Below are positions 55,127-64,000 of a stretch of DNA of 64,000 nucleotides, in pieces. The stretch lies in contig NZ_BDAE01000003.1 in NCBI RefSeq assembly GCF_002091675.1, positions 310,001-374,000 of the forward strand. Direction: 5' to 3'. Under the pieces are notes generated by a model. The model was not told where the DNA came from. It did not search any database and saw only the letters and a program-made list of their open reading frames with translations. How positions within the stretch are numbered: the stretch's first letter is position 1; every line of letters starts with the position of its first letter. The position numbers and the translations under genes are program-made. The stretch comes from Pseudomonas luteola NBRC 103146 (GTDB taxonomy: Bacteria > Pseudomonadota > Gammaproteobacteria > Pseudomonadales > Pseudomonadaceae).

Positions 55127-57958
55127 ATGACCGATTACAAAGCCACGCTTAACCTTCCAGCTACCGATTTCCCCATGAAAGCCGGCTTGCCGCAACGCGA
55201 GCCTGAAACCCTCAAGTACTGGAATGGTATTGGTCTCTACCAAAAGCTGCGCGAAATTGGCAAAGGGCGTCCTACCTTTATCCTTCATGATGGCCCGCCC
55301 TATGCCAACGGCAATATTCATATTGGTCATGCGGTCAACAAGATCATCAAGGACATTATTGTCCGCTCCAAAACCCTGTCGGGTTATGACGCACCCTATG
55401 TTCCCGGCTGGGATTGCCATGGCCTGCCTATCGAACACAAGGTTGAGATCACCCACGGCAAGCATCTGCCAGCCGACAAAACCCGCGAACTCTGCCGTGC
55501 CTATGCGGCTGAGCAGGTAGAAGGACAGAAAGCCGACTTCATTCGCTTGGGTGTGTTGGGTGAGTGGGATAATCCCTACAAAACCATGGATTATGCCAAC
55601 GAGGCGGGAGAAATCCGTGCATTGGCTGAAATGGTTCGTAAAGGCTTTGTATTCAAGGGTCTGAAGCCGGTCAACTGGTGCTTCGATTGCGGTTCTGCAT
55701 TGGCCGAAGCTGAAGTGGAATACGCGGACAAGCAGTCCATGACGATCGATGTAGCCTTTCCCAGCGCCGAGGATGACAAGCTTGCTGCTGCCTTCGGCCT
55801 GGAAGCGCTGCCCAAGAAAGCCTATATCGTCATCTGGACTACTACACCCTGGACCATCCCGGCCAACCAGGCGCTTAATGTGCATCCCGAGTTTGACTAT
55901 GCACTGGTGGACGTGGGCGACAAGCTGCTTCTGCTGGCTGAGGAACTGGTCGAGAGCTGCCTTGCGCGGTACTCGCTGGAAGGACAGGTCATCGCGACGG
56001 CTAAGGGTGAAGCGCTGGAGCTGATCGCTTTCAATCATCCTTTCTACGATCGCCGTTCGCCCATTTACCTTGCTGACTATGTTGAACTGGGTGCTGGTAC
56101 GGGTATTGTGCACAGTGCGCCTGCTTACGGTGAGGATGACTTCCGGTCCTGCAAGCGCTACGGCATGACCAACGATGACATTCTGAGTCCCGTGCAGAGC
56201 AACGGCGTTTATGTCGAGTCGTTGCCCTTCTTTGGTGGCCAGTTCATCTGGAAAGCCAATCCCGCCATTGTCGAGAAGCTGCGCGAAGTCGACTGCCTGA
56301 TGGCCAGCGAGAATATCACTCACAGCTACATGCATTGCTGGCGTCACAAAACCCCACTGATCTACCGTGCGACCGCGCAGTGGTTTGTGGGCATGGACAA
56401 GCAGCCAGTAGAGGGCGGCACCCTTCGTGAGCGTGCCTTGGCAGGCATCGAGCAGACCCAGTTTGTGCCCGCCTGGGGACAGGCCCGTCTGCATGGCATG
56501 ATTGCCGGTCGGCCTGACTGGTGTATCTCGCGTCAGCGTACCTGGGGTGTCCCGATTCCATTCTTCCTGCATAAGGAAAGCGGAGAGCTGCATCCTCGCA
56601 CGGTAGAGTTGATGGAAGAGGTTGCTCAGCGCGTTGAGCAGGCCGGTATCGAGGCGTGGTTCAAGCTGGATGCTGCCGAGTTGCTGGGTGATGAAGCCCC
56701 CCAGTATGAAAAAATCGCTGATACGTTGGACGTCTGGTTTGACTCGGGCACTACCCATTGGCATGTGCTACGTGGTTCGCATCAGCTGGGCCATGATCAG
56801 GGGCCGGTTGCTGACCTGTATCTGGAAGGCTCCGACCAGCATCGTGGTTGGTTCCACTCATCGCTGCTGACTGGTTGTGCCATCGACGACCACCCACCCT
56901 ACAAAGCATTGCTCACGCACGGGTTTACCGTAGATGAGAATGGCCGCAAGATGTCCAAATCGCTGGGCAACGTGATTGCACCGCAGCAGGTAACGGATAC
57001 GCTGGGCGCTGACATTTTGCGCCTATGGGTTTCGGCGACTGACTACTCGGGTGAAATGGCGGTTTCCCAACAGATCTTGCAGCGTTCGGCTGACTCTTAT
57101 CGCCGTATCCGCAATACTGCACGTTTCCTCCTTTCCAACCTGAACGGCTTCGATCCTGAACAGCATCTGCTGGCATCGGAAGACATGATCGCTATTGATC
57201 GCTGGGCTGTGGATCGCGCGCTCCTGTTGCAACATGAGCTTGAGGAAGCCTACAACGAGTATCGTTTCTGGAACGTGTACCAGAAAGTGCACAACTTCTG
57301 TGTGCATGAACTGGGTGGCTTCTATCTCGACATCATCAAGGATCGCCAGTACACCACGGGCACTGACAGCCGCGCTCGCCGTTCCTGCCAGACAGCCATG
57401 TTCCATATTGCGGAAGCACTGGTTCGCTGGATTGCGCCTATCTTGGCCTTCACTGCCGAGGAAATCTGGCAATACCTGCCAGGCAAGCGCAACGAGTCTG
57501 TCATGCTTAATACCTGGTATGACCAGTTGACCGAGCTGCCAGCTGACACTGAGCTTGATCGCGCATTCTGGGATCAGGTGGTGGCGGTCAAGGCTGCTGT
57601 CAACAAGGAGCTGGAAAACCAGCGTAACGCCAAGACAATCGGCGGCAACCTTCAGGCAGAAATCACGCTGTTCGTTGACGGCCCGCTGAGTGCGATACTG
57701 AAGAAACTGGGTGAAGACCTGCGCTTTATCCTGATCACTTCTCGGGTCGAGGTTGCAACGTTTGACGAGGCGCCTGACGAAGCGGTAGAGAGCGAGGTGG
57801 CAGGTCTCAAACTTCTGGTTCGCAAATCAGGCAGCACCAAGTGTGCCCGTTGCTGGCACCATCGTGATGACGTAGGAATTGATCCCAACCACCCTGAAAT
57901 CTGTGGCCGTTGCGTCAGTAACGTCTTTGGCAATGGTGAGGTGCGCCGCTATGCCTGA
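55127..57958 (+). CDS. ileS: Isoleucyl-tRNA synthetase
   Basis: A 943-residue class I synthetase (same length as in P. aeruginosa). The HIGH motif appears as [15 protein letters not shown] (about 58-72) and KMSKS as [11 protein letters not shown] (about 604-614). The editing domain (about 200-390) has [13 protein letters not shown]. The C-terminal zinc finger is [10 protein letters not shown]...CGRCVSNV (about 905-935). The bacterial-type mupirocin-sensitive IleS layout is complete. lspA starts within the last codons, overlapping by 8 bases. Confidence 0.98.
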   Translation: MTDYKATLNLPATDFPMKAGLPQREPETLKYWNGIGLYQKLREIGKGRPTFILHDGPPYANGNIHIGHAVNKIIKDIIVRSKTLSGYDAPYVPGWDCHGLPIEHKVEITHGKHLPADKTRELCRAYAAEQVEGQKADFIRLGVLGEWDNPYKTMDYANEAGEIRALAEMVRKGFVFKGLKPVNWCFDCGSALAEAEVEYADKQSMTIDVAFPSAEDDKLAAAFGLEALPKKAYIVIWTTTPWTIPANQALNVHPEFDYALVDVGDKLLLLAEELVESCLARYSLEGQVIATAKGEALELIAFNHPFYDRRSPIYLADYVELGAGTGIVHSAPAYGEDDFRSCKRYGMTNDDILSPVQSNGVYVESLPFFGGQFIWKANPAIVEKLREVDCLMASENITHSYMHCWRHKTPLIYRATAQWFVGMDKQPVEGGTLRERALAGIEQTQFVPAWGQARLHGMIAGRPDWCISRQRTWGVPIPFFLHKESGELHPRTVELMEEVAQRVEQAGIEAWFKLDAAELLGDEAPQYEKIADTLDVWFDSGTTHWHVLRGSHQLGHDQGPVADLYLEGSDQHRGWFHSSLLTGCAIDDHPPYKALLTHGFTVDENGRKMSKSLGNVIAPQQVTDTLGADILRLWVSATDYSGEMAVSQQILQRSADSYRRIRNTARFLLSNLNGFDPEQHLLASEDMIAIDRWAVDRALLLQHELEEAYNEYRFWNVYQKVHNFCVHELGGFYLDIIKDRQYTTGTDSRARRSCQTAMFHIAEALVRWIAPILAFTAEEIWQYLPGKRNESVMLNTWYDQLTELPADTELDRAFWDQVVAVKAAVNKELENQRNAKTIGGNLQAEITLFVDGPLSAILKKLGEDLRFILITSRVEVATFDEAPDEAVESEVAGLKLLVRKSGSTKCARCWHHRDDVGIDPNHPEICGRCVSNVFGNGEVRRYA

Positions 57959-58454
57959 GGCAGGCCGTTTTGGCCGTCTGGCCTGGTTATGGTTGAGTGT
58001 GGTCGTCGTTGTGTTGGATCAACTGAGCAAGGCTTATTTTGAAGGGCAGCTCAGTCTGTATCAGCGCATCGAGGTGATTCCTGATCTGTTCAGCTGGACG
58101 CTCGCCTATAACACAGGCGCAGCGTTCAGCTTTCTGGCGGATCATTCCGGTTGGCAGCGTTGGCTTTTTGCTGCGATTGCCATTGCAGTCAGCATTACCC
58201 TAGTAGTCTGGCTCAAGCGGTTGGGACGCAACGATACCTGGATTGCTATTGCGCTGGCGCTGATCCTGGGCGGCGCTATCGGTAACCTGTACGACCGTAT
58301 CGTGTTGGGGCACGTTATTGATTTCGTCCTTGTACATTGGCGGGAACATCTGTTTCCCGCTTTCAACTTGGCAGACAGCGCCATTACCGTAGGTGCCATC
58401 ATGCTTGCCCTGGATATGTTCCGTACCAAAAAGACAGGAGAAGCCCATGTCTGA
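57951..58454 (+). CDS. lspA: Lipoprotein signal peptidase
   Basis: A 167-residue inner-membrane aspartyl protease (signal peptidase II) that cleaves prolipoproteins. Four helices; the catalytic aspartates are in [16 protein letters not shown] (about 121-136) and [11 protein letters not shown] (about 145-155). The family motif LDQLSKAYF is near residue 23. The ATG overlaps ileS by 8 bases and the stop overlaps fkpB by 8 bases, indicating tight translational coupling. Confidence 0.97.
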   Translation: MPEAGRFGRLAWLWLSVVVVVLDQLSKAYFEGQLSLYQRIEVIPDLFSWTLAYNTGAAFSFLADHSGWQRWLFAAIAIAVSITLVVWLKRLGRNDTWIAIALALILGGAIGNLYDRIVLGHVIDFVLVHWREHLFPAFNLADSAITVGAIMLALDMFRTKKTGEAHV

Positions 58455-58893
58455 GATAACGGTTGGTCCGGAAACGCGCGTAACGCTCAATTTCGCGATC
58501 AAGCTGGAAAACGGCGATATTGTTGACACAACCTTTGACAAGGCGCCTGCAACGTTCAGGGTAGGGGACGGCAATCTCCTGCCTGGCTTCGAGCAAGCGT
58601 TGTTCGGCTTGCCTGAGGGCGCGCGTAGTAGCCTGACGATTCTGCCTGAGCAGGGGTTTGGTCAGCCAAACCCGCAAAATCTGCAGCAGATGCCTCGAGA
58701 CGATTTCGAGAATATGGACTTGTCCGAAGGGTTGCTGATTATCTTTACCGATGCGGCAGGAGGCGAAATGCCCGGCATCGTTAAATCCTTCGATGATCAT
58801 GCGGTGATTATAGACTTCAACCACCCGCTTGCTGGGCGCACGTTGACGTTCGAAGTCGAAATTATCGCCATTGAGCCGGTTGTTGCCCATTGA
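58447..58893 (+). CDS. fkpB: FKBP-type peptidyl-prolyl isomerase FkpB (SlpA)
   Basis: A 148-residue SlyD-like FKBP (E. coli SlpA 149). [47 protein letters not shown] is the conserved half of the FKBP fold; the flap insert follows (about 70-125), then [17 protein letters not shown]. The cysteine/histidine metal tail of SlyD is absent. Overlap with lspA and 40 bases to ispH keep it in the operon. Confidence 0.95.
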   Translation: MSEITVGPETRVTLNFAIKLENGDIVDTTFDKAPATFRVGDGNLLPGFEQALFGLPEGARSSLTILPEQGFGQPNPQNLQQMPRDDFENMDLSEGLLIIFTDAAGGEMPGIVKSFDDHAVIIDFNHPLAGRTLTFEVEIIAIEPVVAH

Positions 58894-58933
58894 GGCCTGC
58901 TCAGTAGCAGACGCTGAGCGAAAGGAATTCAAC

Positions 58934-59878
58934 ATGCAAATCAAATTAGCCAACCCTCGCGGATTTTGCGCAGGGGTTGATCGCGCAATCGATATCGTCA
59001 ATCGCGCGCTTGATGTGTTCGGCCCGCCGATCTATGTCCGACATGAAGTGGTGCATAACAAGTTCGTCGTAGAAAACCTGCGCAACCGTGGCGCTGTTTT
59101 TGTCGAAGAGCTGGATCAGGTGCCTGATGACGTTATCGTGATCTTCAGCGCCCATGGCGTTTCCCAGGCGGTACGCAAGGAAGCTGAAAGCAGAGGGCTC
59201 AAAGTCTTCGATGCTACTTGTCCGCTGGTGACCAAGGTTCACATGGAAGTAGCCAAATACAGCCGTGACGGCCGCGAATGCATTCTGATTGGCCATGAAG
59301 GTCATCCGGAAGTAGAGGGCACTATGGGCCAGTACGATACGCGTAATGGCGGATCGATCTACCTTGTAGAAGACGAGGAAGACGTTGCGGCGCTTCAGGT
59401 CCGCAACCCTGACTCGCTAGCTTTCGTTACTCAGACTACGCTGTCTATGGACGACACAAGCAAGGTCATCGATGCCTTGCGCGGCAAGTTTCCGAACATC
59501 GGCGGTCCACGTAAAGACGATATTTGCTACGCCACTCAGAACCGCCAGGACGCGGTTAAAACACTAGCAACTGAGTCTGACATCGTTCTGGTTGTAGGAA
59601 GCCCCAATAGCTCCAATTCCAACCGTCTGCGTGAGCTCTCCGAGCGTATGGGTACGGCTGCCTACCTTATTGATGGTGCGGAAGATCTCAAGCAGGAGTG
59701 GTTTAGTGGGGTAGAGCGGATCGGTATCACCGCAGGCGCGTCAGCTCCTGAGATTCTGGTCAAAGGCGTTATTGACCAGCTGAAAGCCTGGGGCGCGAGC
59801 GAAGGGCTGGAGCTTGAAGGTCAGCCGGAGAATATTACGTTCTCATTGCCGAAGGAGCTTAGAGTAAAAGCTATATAA
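58934..59878 (+). CDS. ispH: 4-hydroxy-3-methylbut-2-enyl diphosphate reductase
   Basis: A 314-residue [4Fe-4S] enzyme for the last step of the MEP isoprenoid pathway, the same length as in P. aeruginosa. The cluster cysteines are in [11 protein letters not shown] (12), [10 protein letters not shown] (about 96) and [11 protein letters not shown] (about 197). Substrate-binding [20 protein letters not shown] and [10 protein letters not shown] are intact. AAAGGA precedes the ATG at 58934. It is the last gene of the ribF-ileS-lspA-fkpB-ispH run. Base composition falls sharply just beyond its stop. Confidence 0.97.
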   Translation: MQIKLANPRGFCAGVDRAIDIVNRALDVFGPPIYVRHEVVHNKFVVENLRNRGAVFVEELDQVPDDVIVIFSAHGVSQAVRKEAESRGLKVFDATCPLVTKVHMEVAKYSRDGRECILIGHEGHPEVEGTMGQYDTRNGGSIYLVEDEEDVAALQVRNPDSLAFVTQTTLSMDDTSKVIDALRGKFPNIGGPRKDDICYATQNRQDAVKTLATESDIVLVVGSPNSSNSNRLRELSERMGTAAYLIDGAEDLKQEWFSGVERIGITAGASAPEILVKGVIDQLKAWGASEGLELEGQPENITFSLPKELRVKAI

Positions 59879-59886
59879 TGTTTAAA

Positions 59887-59912
59887 ACCGCCTTTGAAGA
59901 CTCAAGGGCGGT
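59887..59912. terminator. Hairpin between ispH and pilE
   Basis: ACCGCCTTTGA and TCAAGGGCGGT (11-base stem with one G-T pair, 4-base loop) between convergent genes. The minus strand continues TTTAAA, so it may mainly terminate the pilin transcript. It also marks the change in base composition. Confidence 0.65.
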
Positions 59913-59934
59913 AGTCATTCCTTCACTTCTTGTT

Positions 59935-60405
59935 TTATCGTCGCCAACACTCAGCCGAAGTTCCTGTCGCTGCTTGTCCTCTTACACCTGTGTTTGTAAT
60001 CGTTAATGTTCCACAACGATCACTTGCCATCACTTTTCCGGCAACCGGCACCGCTTGTAGTGTGAAACTACTTTTAGTTACCGAACTTAGCTCTAGATTG
60101 TAAACGGCACTTCCATCTCTTGGAGAGGTTGTAAACGGTAAAGCCGGAGCTGTTCCGTCCGAATTGGAATACATTCCAGTTGAGGTGTAATTTCTTTCCA
60201 TAAATTGCACAAGCTCCATTAAAGAAGCTTGTGCAGCTGTTCTGTTTGTTTTACGTATATGCTCGGTGTAAGACGGATAAGCTATTGCTGCAAGTATTCC
60301 AATAATAGCAACTACTACCATTACCTCTATTAAAGTAAAACCACGCTGAATAGTGCGGCGAGGGACAGCTTTGCCTAATCGCATTTTGCTTATAACTTTT
60401 ATCAT
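59935..60405 (-). CDS. pilE: Type IV minor pilin PilE
   Basis: A 156-residue type IV pilin-like protein. After a basic leader, the prepilin peptidase site [26 protein letters not shown] (about residues 21-46) gives the N-methylated Phe, Glu5 and hydrophobic helix. The globular part has a Cys pair (SDRCG and AECWRR) at the C-terminus that should form the D-region disulphide loop. The ATG complementary to 60403-60405 overlaps the pilY1 stop (ATGA); an ATG 5 codons earlier is the alternative. The gene is visibly AT-richer than ispH. pilY2, which sits between pilY1 and pilE in P. aeruginosa, is missing. Confidence 0.88.
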   Translation of the reverse strand: MIKVISKMRLGKAVPRRTIQRGFTLIEVMVVVAIIGILAAIAYPSYTEHIRKTNRTAAQASLMELVQFMERNYTSTGMYSNSDGTAPALPFTTSPRDGSAVYNLELSSVTKSSFTLQAVPVAGKVMASDRCGTLTITNTGVRGQAATGTSAECWRR

Positions 60406-63400
60406 CTGATTTCTCGCCATGAAACTCTGTCAGACGTTCTTGATCCCGGAGGTGCAGGACTGCAGACGGGCTGATCTGCATTTGCGGACCCCGCAAAACA
60501 GATGAGGTCGGTACTACCTTCATTAGTAGCATTGCCATTGAAATAGCTAGGTGTATCTATGGCACCTAAATCAGGGTTGGAGATTCCAGAAAAAGGAATC
60601 TTATTTCCATTAGAGTCTGTGAAATAGTCATTATCATTGATAAGTCCATCACCGTTGAAATCGAAATAGTTATACGCCAATCGAGCACCAGTAAATACGT
60701 CTAGAGACATTACCCAACTAGTGGCCCCGCCTGAACAGGGATCGTCAGAGGGTGTTAATGTACTGAATGTGATGGTGCCATTTCTTAAAACACCTGCTGA
60801 AACAACCCGTTCACCAGTAAGCGAATTGGATCCACCCTCAGAGGCCTTCCATAATAGATCTAATACCCAACCAGACTTACCGGACATGTCCCCAGTGGCT
60901 GCTTCGCTCAAAATTCGGCCTTTTTGGCCGTTTACGTTTACTTCTTTTAGAATCTTACGTTCAGCTAGGTTCGTTCGGTTAACCGAACTCTCTCTGTCAA
61001 TGATGGCGTAGTAGGACTCAATGCGTTGATTCTGCAAGAGATCAGTATCGACGGTTTGGTAGAAACTACCTGTACCAAATAGAATAATTGGTTTGCCATC
61101 GGTATTAAGAGCGGCTGTAAGAGATGCTGTAATAGGCTGGACTCTACCTGAGCTATCCCGTGCTGAGAAAATGGGAATGATGTTTTGGTTACCATTTCTA
61201 AAACCATCCCACTTACTTACATCCTCCCCTTTTATATCGAATCGCCAAAGATTGCCTTGGGTATCGCCTACGTAAATGCGATCCGCTAATCGGTCATTAT
61301 TAATATCGATTGCTAAGGGTTGTGCCATTCCGCCAGTAGTATTGACTGTGAATTTTTTCAGCACATTTCCGTTAGCCGCATCAAGTACCCAAACATGACC
61401 TTTAGTAACGGATGAGTTTGTAAATCCACTACTAACGATAACGCCAAATTTTCCATTTGCTAATGCAACTACTGAGGGCTTCTGGACTGGATAAGACATG
61501 TCAGGTGCGGTGAACTCCCACATTACACTCCTGGCAGACATAGTGTCCGGGTTGGTGGCGTCTAAAGCGAAAACGCTTTTGCCTCCAGCACCGGTTGTGC
61601 CCACAACAATAGTTTTCCAGCTACCGTTTATCCAGGCGTCAGAGCTCGTCGGCGAGCCATCTACATAATACTGGTGGGAGTAATTTGGGTCGGTAAGCTT
61701 ATATAAGTCACCTGTTATGCTTCGAGGTATATAGGCAAAGAGCTCACTACCTCCAGTTGACGAAACGGTCGCGTCAAATCCATGCAGCATCCCATCATTT
61801 GTACCTACCACAACCATGGGCTTACGATTGATATAGTCAGTGCTGCGACGAAAGCTCAAATAGCTGCTGCCTGCACCGCCCCAAATTGAGCCGGTCAGTA
61901 AGTTATAGCCATAATCTTGATTAGAAACATATTGGGGATCTGAGTTAATAATATCGCCCAATCGGCTGCCTCTTGAGCGGAACGGGTTAGAAGGAGTCGT
62001 TTTGGTTTTTTCTAGGTTTCGCTCGCCACGTAAGTAATTTAAGCGATTCTGGCCGGTATCACCTTCTACAGTAACGCCATTCGCTCTAGGTGTCTGAAGA
62101 GCGATTTTGGCGTCATTGTCCAGATTATTATTCCAGAAAAAGTCTATACCTCCTATGGATGTAGAGTAGACCCCTTGCTCTCTGGCGGTAAATCCATTCG
62201 ATAGGAATATTTTTCGTGTACTGAGGTTAGTTAACGCATCTAGTTTAGACGCAGCGCTCCACGTTGGCGTTGCCGCAACTGAGCCAGAACCGCTGACAGT
62301 TTTTGCGAGAAGGTCTCCACTCCAGTTGGAGCTATTATAGAGAGTCTGAAAAACAGCGCTTTCCGTATTAAGCTGAGTCGAGTTGGTGGCAAGAGACGTA
62401 GATGTGCTTCTAACCTCTTTAACAATTTGGGAAAAAGCATTTTTTAAGCTGGCTGTCATATTCGCAGCATCGCTTGCTACGAAAAAGTTATCAGGCCGCT
62501 TATCTCCAGTAGGAAGAATTTCACCATTTGTCCACCAAAGATCATCTGTAATAGTGGCGCTGTTTGTCTCATTTGAATAAGGTGAAAAATTAGATGGCAC
62601 CTTGAACCCGCCATATTTAGCCGCAAGCCAATATTGGTTTGAAGCGCGCCCCGCTAAGCTCTGATTTTCCCTTACATCGACCCAGTAAGTGGAAAGGGTC
62701 TGCTTGCCGCTCATATTAGGTCTGAGATCAACAGTATGCGAGTCATAAGCTAAGCCGGCTATATAGGCTGAGTTAGAACGTCCAGTATAACTGCTCGACG
62801 TTTCTTTAAGGTTGACGCCTTCAAGGCTTCCAACTTTTGCTGTGGCGGTAACGACGTTAACTGTCGTATCTGCTACGACCTCTGGAGGCTTGGGGCTGAC
62901 TTCTCCTACCGAGCTGGTCGGACCCGGAAGATTTTTGTCTCTATGAGTGTTGGTGTCGCCAATGCCAAGTATTACGTTTTTTTGGCAAGAGTAATTAATA
63001 GGATCTTGCCACTTTGTAATAACGGGAAACCCGTCCGCTTGTGCGTAGCGCTCGGCTTGGGTTCCACCGGTAAGGTTGCTATATGCAGGAACATTACCCT
63101 GGTTTTTAAAATATCTTATAGCTGCGTAATAGAGTTCGCTAACAGGATCTAAACTCTTGATAGCCTTGTAGGCAATAGGGTTTGTCTGATAGGGCATGGA
63201 GGCGAATTTGTTTAAATAATTTATTACGCCACTATCAGCAACGCCATTGCCTGTACTAATAGCATCGGCAGGATTAGGGTTTTTTACTAAAATGCCAGTG
63301 GTGGCATTCCATTCTGCATATGGGTTCGTTGATCCATCAGTATCTTTCGGGCCTATGCCCTTCTGGTTTGCCCGTAAAACGCCACCATCGCGTCCTTCGC

Positions 63401-64000
63401 TGGAGTCGTTAAGGTAGCCAAATACGCTGTAGCGTAGCGTATCCGAATATTGCTGAAGCAGACCTTCTGGTTTGTAATTAGTTGATGAGTAGCGCTTACA
63501 GTTACTTTCCAGGCCGCCAGCCGCAGGGCTTGGATCGCATACTTTTACTTGAATTCTTAAGCGATAAACGCTCTTAACTTGTGATCCTCCGTTCTCATTG
63601 ACGCGATACGAAGGTATGAGCCTGCCATTGTTAAGCTGGGCGCTATTGTTTGGGTCATAGTCGATCCACTCACTCCTTGATGTTGGATCATCGCCGAGCT
63701 TGTCCGACCAATTTGAAAATACCATATCGGTATTTAGACCACTTAGACGGATATACATGCTATTCCAGCCAGAGGATACTGGTGTGGCGCCCGAGAACTC
63801 GGCTGCTGGAATCATTCCTTGACCTGAGTTAGTCCTATCGCCTGTACTATTTTGGCCACTGTGACGCGCCTTTTGCAAAATAGTGAGGTTTTCTTGGTCA
63901 ACAGCTCTTAAGCCTCCCGTTAGCGCGCTGCGGAAGGGATCAATAGTCGGCGTTGCAGCCCAGTTTAAGAAGTTTCCGCTCCACTTACCATTACATTTAT
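60402..64000 (-). CDS. pilY1: Type IV pilus tip adhesin PilY1 (C-terminal part; N-terminus outside the window)
   Basis: An open frame of about 1199 codons running off the right edge. The part beyond the last in-frame start-like codon (63879-64000) still reads typical PilY1 sequence ([34 protein letters not shown]), so the gene is longer than the window shows. The C-terminal region contains a PQQ-like beta-propeller: repeated [37 protein letters not shown] and [17 protein letters not shown] units at about 61200-61850. Near the end there is an EF-hand-like loop, [12 protein letters not shown] (about 60630-60666). PilY1 promotes pilus extension, adhesion and surface sensing. The coding sequence is AT-rich compared with the rest of the window. 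Confidence 0.9.
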   Translation of the reverse strand, partial: KCNGKWSGNFLNWAATPTIDPFRSALTGGLRAVDQENLTILQKARHSGQNSTGDRTNSGQGMIPAAEFSGATPVSSGWNSMYIRLSGLNTDMVFSNWSDKLGDDPTSRSEWIDYDPNNSAQLNNGRLIPSYRVNENGGSQVKSVYRLRIQVKVCDPSPAAGGLESNCKRYSSTNYKPEGLLQQYSDTLRYSVFGYLNDSSEGRDGGVLRANQKGIGPKDTDGSTNPYAEWNATTGILVKNPNPADAISTGNGVADSGVINYLNKFASMPYQTNPIAYKAIKSLDPVSELYYAAIRYFKNQGNVPAYSNLTGGTQAERYAQADGFPVITKWQDPINYSCQKNVILGIGDTNTHRDKNLPGPTSSVGEVSPKPPEVVADTTVNVVTATAKVGSLEGVNLKETSSSYTGRSNSAYIAGLAYDSHTVDLRPNMSGKQTLSTYWVDVRENQSLAGRASNQYWLAAKYGGFKVPSNFSPYSNETNSATITDDLWWTNGEILPTGDKRPDNFFVASDAANMTASLKNAFSQIVKEVRSTSTSLATNSTQLNTESAVFQTLYNSSNWSGDLLAKTVSGSGSVAATPTWSAASKLDALTNLSTRKIFLSNGFTAREQGVYSTSIGGIDFFWNNNLDNDAKIALQTPRANGVTVEGDTGQNRLNYLRGERNLEKTKTTPSNPFRSRGSRLGDIINSDPQYVSNQDYGYNLLTGSIWGGAGSSYLSFRRSTDYINRKPMVVVGTNDGMLHGFDATVSSTGGSELFAYIPRSITGDLYKLTDPNYSHQYYVDGSPTSSDAWINGSWKTIVVGTTGAGGKSVFALDATNPDTMSARSVMWEFTAPDMSYPVQKPSVVALANGKFGVIVSSGFTNSSVTKGHVWVLDAANGNVLKKFTVNTTGGMAQPLAIDINNDRLADRIYVGDTQGNLWRFDIKGEDVSKWDGFRNGNQNIIPIFSARDSSGRVQPITASLTAALNTDGKPIILFGTGSFYQTVDTDLLQNQRIESYYAIIDRESSVNRTNLAERKILKEVNVNGQKGRILSEAATGDMSGKSGWVLDLLWKASEGGSNSLTGERVVSAGVLRNGTITFSTLTPSDDPCSGGATSWVMSLDVFTGARLAYNYFDFNGDGLINDNDYFTDSNGNKIPFSGISNPDLGAIDTPSYFNGNATNEGSTDLICFAGSANADQPVCSPAPPGSRTSDRVSWREIR

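Noticed and set aside
54905-56764. 619-codon minus-strand frame
   Set aside because: It is antisense to ribF and ileS, both certain genes; the translation has no known domain and arises from the GC-skewed codon pattern.
57951-58454. 8-base overlaps at ileS/lspA and lspA/fkpB as unusual features
   Set aside because: Such overlaps are ordinary in this conserved operon.

Overview
The window looks like chromosomal DNA of a Pseudomonas-type gammaproteobacterium. The evidence is gene content and gene order. The right two thirds follow, with a few gaps, a block I know from Pseudomonas aeruginosa: fprB-mscL-katB-ankB-radA-mapZ, then cstA-ybdD-yjiA-glyA-morA, then ettA, then lonB and small conserved proteins, then ispB/rplU-rpmA-obgE-proB/rpsT/murJ-ribF-ileS-lspA-fkpB-ispH-pilE-pilY1. 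G+C is moderate (by eye mid-50s percent), clearly below P. aeruginosa, so this is probably another Pseudomonas lineage; the species cannot be told from the sequence alone. No transposase, phage gene, CRISPR array, rRNA or tRNA was seen.

Layout. 1-8.4 kb: the edge of an iorAB molybdenum hydroxylase operon, an Lrp/AsnC regulator, a stretch with a stranded terminator, a secreted DUF6515 protein, a FieF-like cation exporter, a lipoprotein, the HrpB helicase and an AbrB-family membrane protein. 8.4-24 kb (accessory metabolism and envelope): a BetT-like BCCT transporter with a BetI-like operator, a translationally coupled SDR/GH15 pair, an MFS exporter, the cyanide-insensitive oxidase cioAB plus a 52-residue DUF2474 protein, a DUF1348 protein, glutaminase, cardiolipin synthase, RlmG, KduD and a ferredoxin-NADP reductase. 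24-34 kb (stress and carbon starvation): mscL, a YdcH-like protein, periplasmic catalase katB with ankB, radA behind a LexA-like box, the c-di-GMP receptor mapZ, the cstA-ybdD-yjiA cluster and glyA. 34-47 kb: the large membrane GGDEF/EAL protein morA, ettA, the adjoining EamA exporter and gluconate kinase, lonB and several conserved proteins without clear function, one of them behind a Fur-like box. 47.5-60 kb: a housekeeping block for isoprenoid, ribosome, GTPase, proline, lipid II flippase, flavin, tRNA-charging and lipoprotein-processing functions. 60-64 kb: an AT-rich minor-pilin segment (pilE, pilY1) running off the right edge.

How the parts fit. MorA and MapZ link the window to c-di-GMP control of motility. 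KatB, AnkB, RadA and MscL are stress functions. CstA, BetT and glutaminase handle peptide or pyruvate, betaine-type and glutamine nutrients. LspA, FkpB, IleS and RibF form an overlapping operon. I found no obviously new multi-gene system. The best leads are regulatory sites (LexA box at radA, Crc/Hfq-type motif at cstA, BetI-type operator at betT, Fur box at a small orphan gene, a palindrome ahead of mapZ), the SDR-GH15 pair, and the compositionally foreign pilin segment that lacks pilY2.
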